Shown: piece by piece, positions 58,813 through 63,656 of the stretch
Layout: every line of letters starts with the position of its first letter
Numbering within the stretch: the first letter of the stretch is position 1
Source: an uncultured Clostridia bacterium
Lineage (GTDB): Bacteria > Bacillota > Clostridia > Oscillospirales > Acutalibacteraceae
Assembly: GCA_947598155.1 (NCBI GenBank)
Contig: CANQFC010000008.1
Coordinates: 1 to 63,656 of the forward strand
Length of the DNA stretch: 63,656 bases
Direction of reading: 5' to 3'
Position numbers and translations under genes: made by a program
The notes under the pieces: generated by a model
Told to the model about the DNA's origin: nothing
Databases searched by the model: none
The model's input: only the letters and a program-made list of their open reading frames with translations

Positions 58813-61470
58813 TTAGTCCTTAGGCATATATGCGCTGTAAAGAGTGTTAAATTCCGTCATGGCAACATCGTCAAAATAATAATAAACACCGTTGCAGTAA
58901 ACATATCCAAGAGCATATACGCTTTGCTCTTTATCCGCGTCGGGAATATCGGAAATAAGGCAAGTAAAAATGTAATCCGCGCCGTCGCCCGCGTGCTGAA
59001 TATATTTTACCGGCTTTTTGATATAGTTTTCATCTGTGATACGGCCCTCGGCTACCGCTTTGGCTGTCTCAATGTCAAATTCGTCAACATTAGCCGCCGA
59101 GGCATATACAAAGCCTATATCCCCTATTTTTTGAACCGCCGTTTCCTCTATTCCGAAAGATTTAATAAAATCTTGCTGTGAAATTTTGGCAACTGTCCTT
59201 ACGTCGAACGCTCCTTTGTAATTAGCTTTACTGCCGTCGGCGCCGATGCCGTGGAACCTTATCTGCGATTTGCTGTATTGAACCACCGAGTCCAAAGGAA
59301 TGAATTTGTAGGACTCTTCTTTAGCATAGGTTTCGGCATAAGAACCGCGATAACCGTAAATTATGAAATTTTCTTCCTCAACATTAACAAAAGCCCAATC
59401 TCCAATACTTGTCACGCTGTTAGGTATTGTTATGCTTTCAAGCGATGTGCAGCCATTGAAAGCCAAGGTGCCAATACTCGTTACGCCTTCGCAAATCTCC
59501 ACGTTTGCAAGCGATGTACAATCTTCAAAAGCATTGGATCCAATATCCGTCACACTGCCGGGTATAGTTATGCTTTCAAGTGATGTACAGCCATTGAAAG
59601 CCTCTACTCTAATGCTCTTTACGCCTTCGGGTATAGTTACGCTTTCAAGCGATGTACAGTTATTGAAAGCATCGTCTCCAATGCTCGTTACGCCTTCGGG
59701 AATGTCATAAGAAACGTCCGGCTTTCCGGCGGGATATTGTAATAATTCTTTTTGGGCTTTATCAAACAGAACTCCGTTTTTACTGCTGTAAACCGTATTG
59801 CCCTCTGACACATCAATGTCTGTAAGCGATGTACAACCTGCAAAAGCATCGTATCCAATATCCGTCACGCTGTCGGGTATTGTTACGCTTTCAAGCGATG
59901 TACAGTAATAGAAAGCCAAGGTGCCAATACTCGTTACGCCTTCGGGAATTTCTACGTTTGCAAGCGATGTACAGCCATAGAAGGCCTGTTCTCCAATGCT
60001 CGTCACGCTACCGGGTATAGTTACGCTTTCAAGCAATGTACAACCTGCAAAAGCCCCGTCTCCAATGCTCGTTACGCCTTCGCAAATTTCCACTTTTGCA
60101 AGTGATGTACAACCTCCAAAAGCATAGTATCCAATATCCGTCACGCTGTTAGGAATTGTCACGCTTTCAAGTGATGTACAGCAATAGAAAGCCTGGTCTC
60201 CAATGCTCGTTACGCCTTCGCAAATCTCCACGTTTGCAAGCGATGTACATTGAAGGAAAGCTCTTTCTCCAATACTTGTCACGCTGCCTGGTATAGTTAC
60301 GCTTTCAAGCGATGTACAGCCAAAGAAAGCCTCTTCTCCAATGCTCTTTACGCCTTCGCAAATTTCCACGTTTGCAAGCGATGTACAATCTCCAAAAGCA
60401 TCGTATCCAATATCCGTCACGCTGCCAGGTATTGTTATGCTTTCAAGCGATGTACAGTTATTGAAAGTATCGTCTCCAATGCTCGTTACGCCTTCGGGAA
60501 TTTTTACGTTTACAAGCGATGTACAGCCATAGAAAGCCTGTTCTCCAATGCTCGTCACGCCTTCGGGAATTTTTACGTTTACAAGCGATGTACAGCCATA
60601 GAAAGCCTGTTCTCCAATGCTCGTCACGCCTTCGGGAATGTCATAAGAAACGTCTGACTTTCCGGCGGGATATTGCAGTAATTCTTTTTGGGCCTTATCA
60701 AACATAACTCCGTTTTTACTGCTATAAACCGTATTGCCCTCCGAAACATCAATATTTGTAAGTGATGTACAACCTACAAAAGCCGCGACTCCAATGCTCG
60801 TTACGCCTTCGCAAATCTCCACGTTTGCAAGTGATGTACAGCCTGAGAAAGCTCTGTTTCCAATGCTCGTCACGCTGTTAGGTATTGTTACGCTTTCAAG
60901 CGATGTACAGCCAAAAAAAGCGTATTCTTCAATGCTCGTTACGCCTTCGGGAATATCATAAGAAACGTCCGGCTTTCCGGCGGGATATAGCAATAATTCT
61001 TTTTGGGCTTTATCAAACAGGATCCCGTTTTTACTGCTGTAAACCGTATTTCCCTCCGACACATCAATATTTGTAAGTGATGTACAACCTAAAAAAGCCG
61101 CGTATCCAATGCTCGTTACGCCTTTGGGAATTTCTACATTTGCAAGCAATGTACAATATCCGAAAGCCGTGACTCCAATACTTGTCACGCTGTCGGGTAT
61201 TGTTATGCTTTCAAGTGATGTACAGAAAAGGAAAGCCCGATCTCCAATGCTCGTTACAGTGTACCCTCCAAGCTCTGAGGGAATATCCAGATTGCTCTCA
61301 TTGCCGTAATAATTGGTAATTACGCAAGTTTTCTCATCTTCTGACAGAACTTCATACTCAAAATCTCCGCTGACGTCGGCAAAAACCGTCACCGATTCTA
61401 TCGGTATTAAAGAAATTAACATCAGCACAGACAGAAAAACCGATAAAATTTTCCTTGATTTTTTGTTCAT
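58813..61470 (-). CDS. BspA-like secreted leucine-rich-repeat protein
   Basis: 885 aa. A signal peptide (residues 1-31, VTVFADV) is followed by roughly 27 LRR_5 units of about 23 residues (consensus GVTSIG..AF..CTSLESVTIP) from about residue 45 to 720. Three interruptions share a 50-residue insert (IDVSEGNTVYSSKNGxLFDKAQKELLxYPAGKPDVSYDIPE). The C-terminal 150 residues form a non-repeat domain (SQIRFHGIGADGSKANYKGAFDVRTVA...) without an anchor motif, so the protein is probably secreted. BspA-like proteins bind host or microbial surfaces. Promoter at 61625-61653, with an operator over its start site. Confidence 0.93.
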   Translation of the reverse strand: MNKKSRKILSVFLSVLMLISLIPIESVTVFADVSGDFEYEVLSEDEKTCVITNYYGNESNLDIPSELGGYTVTSIGDRAFLFCTSLESITIPDSVTSIGVTAFGYCTLLANVEIPKGVTSIGYAAFLGCTSLTNIDVSEGNTVYSSKNGILFDKAQKELLLYPAGKPDVSYDIPEGVTSIEEYAFFGCTSLESVTIPNSVTSIGNRAFSGCTSLANVEICEGVTSIGVAAFVGCTSLTNIDVSEGNTVYSSKNGVMFDKAQKELLQYPAGKSDVSYDIPEGVTSIGEQAFYGCTSLVNVKIPEGVTSIGEQAFYGCTSLVNVKIPEGVTSIGDDTFNNCTSLESITIPGSVTDIGYDAFGDCTSLANVEICEGVKSIGEEAFFGCTSLESVTIPGSVTSIGERAFLQCTSLANVEICEGVTSIGDQAFYCCTSLESVTIPNSVTDIGYYAFGGCTSLAKVEICEGVTSIGDGAFAGCTLLESVTIPGSVTSIGEQAFYGCTSLANVEIPEGVTSIGTLAFYYCTSLESVTIPDSVTDIGYDAFAGCTSLTDIDVSEGNTVYSSKNGVLFDKAQKELLQYPAGKPDVSYDIPEGVTSIGDDAFNNCTSLESVTIPEGVKSIRVEAFNGCTSLESITIPGSVTDIGSNAFEDCTSLANVEICEGVTSIGTLAFNGCTSLESITIPNSVTSIGDWAFVNVEEENFIIYGYRGSYAETYAKEESYKFIPLDSVVQYSKSQIRFHGIGADGSKANYKGAFDVRTVAKISQQDFIKSFGIEETAVQKIGDIGFVYASAANVDEFDIETAKAVAEGRITDENYIKKPVKYIQHAGDGADYIFTCLISDIPDADKEQSVYALGYVYCNGVYYYFDDVAMTEFNTLYSAYMPKD

Positions 61471-61601
61471 ATGGTCATCTTCTCCTCCGTAAAATATTAT
61501 TCATATATTTACCGACGCTTTATTTTACCACGCAAAAACGCCGATTTCTATACTCTGTCAGCATACACTTGGAAAGTTTTTTAAAATATTCTTCTTCGAT
61601 T

Positions 61602-61619
61602 TGCACCTATATAGGTGCA
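61602..61619. promoter_or_regulatory. Operator O1: 18-bp perfect palindrome at the LRR gene start site
   Basis: TGCACCTATATAGGTGCA. It begins six bases past the -10 box of the minus-strand promoter, so it covers the predicted +1 of the LRR transcript. A related site lies at 61672-61689, centre-to-centre distance 70 bases. Confidence 0.8.
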
Positions 61620-61624
61620 TAAAT

Positions 61625-61653
61625 ATATTATCATACGATTAAAATATTGTCAA
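61625..61653 (-). promoter_or_regulatory. Sigma-A promoter of the LRR gene
   Basis: TTGACA (61648-61653), a 17-base spacer, and TAATAT (61625-61630) on the minus strand. Flanked on both sides by operator-like palindromes. Confidence 0.9.
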
Positions 61654-61671
61654 GAAATTTTTGTGCCTATT

Positions 61672-61689
61672 TAGGTGCATTATTAGTCG
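61672..61689. promoter_or_regulatory. Operator O2: second copy before the XRE gene
   Basis: TGTGCCTATTTAGGTGCA matches O1 in 15 of 18 positions. It lies nine bases before the XRE start codon and upstream of the LRR promoter -35 box. Confidence 0.75.
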
Positions 61690-61697
61690 GTGATAAT

Positions 61698-61928
61698 ATG
61701 AATGCAAATTATGAAAAACAATTTGGAAAAAATATCCGTGAAATTCGTGAAAGCAAAAATATGACTCAGGAGCAATTAGCCGCTAAATTGCAAGTTAACG
61801 GCTGTGACATTACAAGAAGTGCAATCGCAAAAATTGAAGTCGGTCAACGCCACGTTTACCCCGATGAAATTAAACTTATAAAAGAGGTTTTGGAAACTAC
61901 TTTTAATAAAATGTTTTACAGTATATGA
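61698..61928 (+). CDS. XRE-family regulator divergent from the LRR gene
   Basis: 76 aa: little more than a helix-turn-helix (FGKNIREIRESKNMTQEQLAAKLQVNGCDITRSAIAKIEVGQRHVYPDEI). The frame extends to 61647, but that part covers O2; ATG 61698 with GGTGAT upstream is the likely start. Position between two matching palindromes makes it the probable repressor of the LRR gene and of itself. Small size and operator pattern resemble phage-type or toxin-antitoxin-type repressors. Confidence 0.85.
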   Translation: MNANYEKQFGKNIREIRESKNMTQEQLAAKLQVNGCDITRSAIAKIEVGQRHVYPDEIKLIKEVLETTFNKMFYSI

Positions 61929-61977
61929 ATCTTTATTTATCAGCTTTTTCTTTTTAGCTTATATCTTTTTTTATGTC

Positions 61978-62006
61978 TTGAAATGACGCTTTAAATTGTA
62001 TATAAT
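61978..62006 (+). promoter_or_regulatory. Sigma-A promoter of guaA
   Basis: TTGAAA (61978-61983), a 17-base spacer, and TATAAT (62001-62006). The 49-base leader shows no riboswitch fold. Confidence 0.8.
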
Positions 62007-62055
62007 ATTTTAACAGTCGACAAATTTATCTATAAATTTAAGGAAGGCATACTGA

Positions 62056-63585
62056 ATGGAAAAAATTCTTGTTTTGGATTTCGGCGGTCAATACAATCAG
62101 CTTATTGCCCGAAGAGTGCGCGATAACAACGTTTACGCCGAAATATTACCCTATACGACGCCTATTGAAAAAATCAAGGAAAATAATTACAAGGGTATAA
62201 TTTTTACGGGCGGACCGAACAGCGTTTACGATGATAATTCGCCGCATTACAGCAGTGAAATCTTAAATCTCGGCATTCCGGTGCTCGGAATTTGCTATGG
62301 TTGTCAGCTTATCGCATTTATGCGTGAGGGCAAGGTCTCATCCTCCCCCGTTTCGGAGTACGGAAAAATCGAGGTTACGCTCAATACCGACAGCTTGCTT
62401 TTTAAGGATATACCCGAAAAAAGCGCAGTTTGGATGAGCCATACCGATTATATTTCTCAGCCGCCGCAGGGCTTTAAAATCATCGGCACAACGGATAACT
62501 GCCCCTGCGCCGCTATGGAAAATCCCGAAGAAAAAATATATGCGGTACAGTTCCACCCCGAGGTTACACATTCCCGTTTCGGCAAAGAGATACTGCGCAA
62601 TTTCCTGTATCTTGTCTGCCGTTGCTCCGGCGACTGGATAATGGACGACTTTATCGAAAGAACCGTAGCCGAGCTCCGTGAAAAAATCGGCGATAAAAAG
62701 GTAATTCTCGGCCTTTCGGGCGGAGTTGACTCGTCCGTTGCCGCCGCTCTCATTTCCCGTGCTGTCGGCAAACAGCTCACCTGCGTTTTTGTAGACCAAG
62801 GGCTTATGCGTAAGGACGAGGGCGATTTTGTGGAAAAGACCTTCACTTCGCTTTTTGATATGAATTTTGTGAGGGTGAATTGTCAGGAGCATTTCCTTTC
62901 AAAGCTCAAGGGCGTTACCGACCCCGAGGAAAAGAGAAAAATAATCGGCACCGAATTTTTCAATGTTTTTTGGAACGAAATTCGCAGGGAAAACGACAAG
63001 GGATTTTTTGCCCAGGGCACAATTTACCCCGATTGCATCGAATCCGGCAAGGGCGACGCCGATGTTATAAAGACCCATCACAACAAGGTTAAAATGCCCG
63101 ATGATGTGGAGTTTGAGGGCCTTATAGAGCCGTTGTGCGACCTGTTTAAGGACGAGGTGCGCGCCGTCGGCGAAAAGCTGGGAATACCGAGGGAGCTTGT
63201 CTGGCGCCAGCCGTTCCCCGGCCCGGGACTCGGTGTGCGTATTATAGGCGAAATTACCGCGGAAAAGGTTAAAATTTTGCAGGAGGCGGACGCAGTTTTC
63301 CGTGACGAAATGGCAAAATCGGGCTACGAAAGCGAATTGAGCCAGTTTTTTGCGGTTCTCCCGAATGTAAAAACCGTCGGCGTTATGGGCGACCACAGAA
63401 CATACGAGCACCTTATTGCCCTGCGCGCCGTCACAACCGATAATTTTATGACTGCCGACTGGGCGCAAATCCCCTACGACCTCCTCGCCCGTGTTTCCAA
63501 CCGCATAACAAACGAGGTGGAGCACGTCAGCAGAGTAGTCTACGACATAACCTCCAAACCCCCAGGAACAGTGGAGTGGGAATAA
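62056..63585 (+). CDS. guaA: GMP synthase (glutamine-hydrolysing)
   Basis: 509 aa. Class I glutamine amidotransferase (GICYGCQL nucleophile Cys, [10 protein letters not shown] His/Glu), ATP-pyrophosphatase with [13 protein letters not shown], and a C-terminal dimerisation domain ending [31 protein letters not shown]. It converts XMP to GMP. RBS AAGGAAGG. The 3' end of guaA is a well-known integration site for genomic islands, and an att-like sequence follows. Confidence 0.98.
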   Translation: MEKILVLDFGGQYNQLIARRVRDNNVYAEILPYTTPIEKIKENNYKGIIFTGGPNSVYDDNSPHYSSEILNLGIPVLGICYGCQLIAFMREGKVSSSPVSEYGKIEVTLNTDSLLFKDIPEKSAVWMSHTDYISQPPQGFKIIGTTDNCPCAAMENPEEKIYAVQFHPEVTHSRFGKEILRNFLYLVCRCSGDWIMDDFIERTVAELREKIGDKKVILGLSGGVDSSVAAALISRAVGKQLTCVFVDQGLMRKDEGDFVEKTFTSLFDMNFVRVNCQEHFLSKLKGVTDPEEKRKIIGTEFFNVFWNEIRRENDKGFFAQGTIYPDCIESGKGDADVIKTHHNKVKMPDDVEFEGLIEPLCDLFKDEVRAVGEKLGIPRELVWRQPFPGPGLGVRIIGEITAEKVKILQEADAVFRDEMAKSGYESELSQFFAVLPNVKTVGVMGDHRTYEHLIALRAVTTDNFMTADWAQIPYDLLARVSNRITNEVEHVSRVVYDITSKPPGTVEWE

Positions 63586-63598
63586 GTTGAGAAGTCGT

Positions 63599-63634
63599 AA
63601 AAACCCAGTATTTATGCGGGTTTGCAGACTTTCG
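63599..63634 (+). other. att-like sequence directly past guaA
   Basis: AAACCC-(11 bases)-GGGTTT forms a short inverted repeat; the 36 bases match 30 positions of the sequence past lysS (3398-3433, minus strand). 22 further bases to the window end hold no feature I can name. Confidence 0.4.
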
Positions 63635-63656
63635 AGAGGTCTTTTGATAACAATTT

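Noticed and set aside
58813-61470. The regular 69-base periodicity looked at first like a CRISPR or satellite array
   Set aside because: The periodicity is in frame with a continuous 885-codon ORF and encodes LRR_5 repeats; there are no unique spacers and no cas genes.
62007-62055. Guanine riboswitch before guaA
   Set aside because: The leader is only 49 bases, with no purine-riboswitch loops; the gene has a plain sigma-A promoter.

Overview
The window looks like chromosome from a low-GC, spore-former-lineage member of the Clostridia, most likely an uncultured Oscillospirales/Ruminococcaceae-type bacterium. Evidence: Firmicutes-type gene orders (yqfC-yqfD-phoH-ybeY-dgkA-era-yqzL-recO; ylxM-ffh-rpsP-khpA-rimM-trmD; an mraZ-to-ftsZ division and cell-wall cluster), sporulation genes (yqfC, yqfD, ylbJ), a CdaR-type regulator, strong AGGAGG-type ribosome binding sites and canonical sigma-A promoters. 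MurE carries a DNPR motif, which points to meso-diaminopimelate peptidoglycan. No species can be named from the sequence alone.

Layout. 1-3434 is accessory: the end of an unknown + strand gene, a zinc-ribbon repeat protein with a nuclease-like C-terminus coupled to a small protein, a PAP2 phosphatase and a membrane-anchored XRE regulator. It is bounded by integrase-type short repeats and an att-like sequence just past lysS. 3435-12990 holds lysS, greA, a hypothetical gene and a divisome module (ftsE-ftsX-M23 hydrolase-S41 protease homologue), then a CdaR-like regulator and a pseudouridine synthase. 13008-19097 holds a DUF4830 protein, a coiled-coil protein, coaD, rsmD, a HAD phosphatase, uvrC, HPr and a polysaccharide deacetylase. 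19156-31213 combines the trmD/SRP operon, a lipoprotein, mutS2 and the recO-era-phoH-yqfCD group, almost all on the minus strand. 31288-34162 holds ylbJ, a Cys-rich small protein, an Ig-like surface protein and an XRE regulator.

34214-48238 is a dense minus-strand dcw cluster: mraZ, rsmH, ftsL, a PASTA penicillin-binding protein, murE, murF, mraY, ftsW, murG, murA, divIB, ftsZ. It has a sigma-A promoter before mraZ and another before ftsZ. murD, murC and ftsA are not in it. 48516-51413 holds ppa, pncB, an EamA protein and a tRNA-Thr/tRNA-Tyr pair. 51759-55207 is a three-gene UDP-L-FucNAc pathway (capE-capF-capG/wecB type) with no glycosyltransferases beside it.

55450-63656 is the most unusual part. 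It has a cohesin-like surface protein, an AT-rich membrane-tethered protein behind a 22-bp palindrome, and purA. After these comes a module of a BspA-like leucine-rich-repeat secreted protein, a 38-codon ORF behind it, and a divergent XRE regulator flanked by two copies of a TGCACCTAT/ATAGGTGCA operator. guaA and a second att-like sequence directly past its stop end the window. A short dispersed repeat (TTCAATAAGGG-N-CTTGCC) recurs in at least five intergenic places, once inside a terminator hairpin.

The strongest candidates for something undescribed are the BspA/38-aa ORF/XRE module, an S41 protease homologue that has lost both catalytic residues inside an ftsEX operon, and the dispersed repeat.
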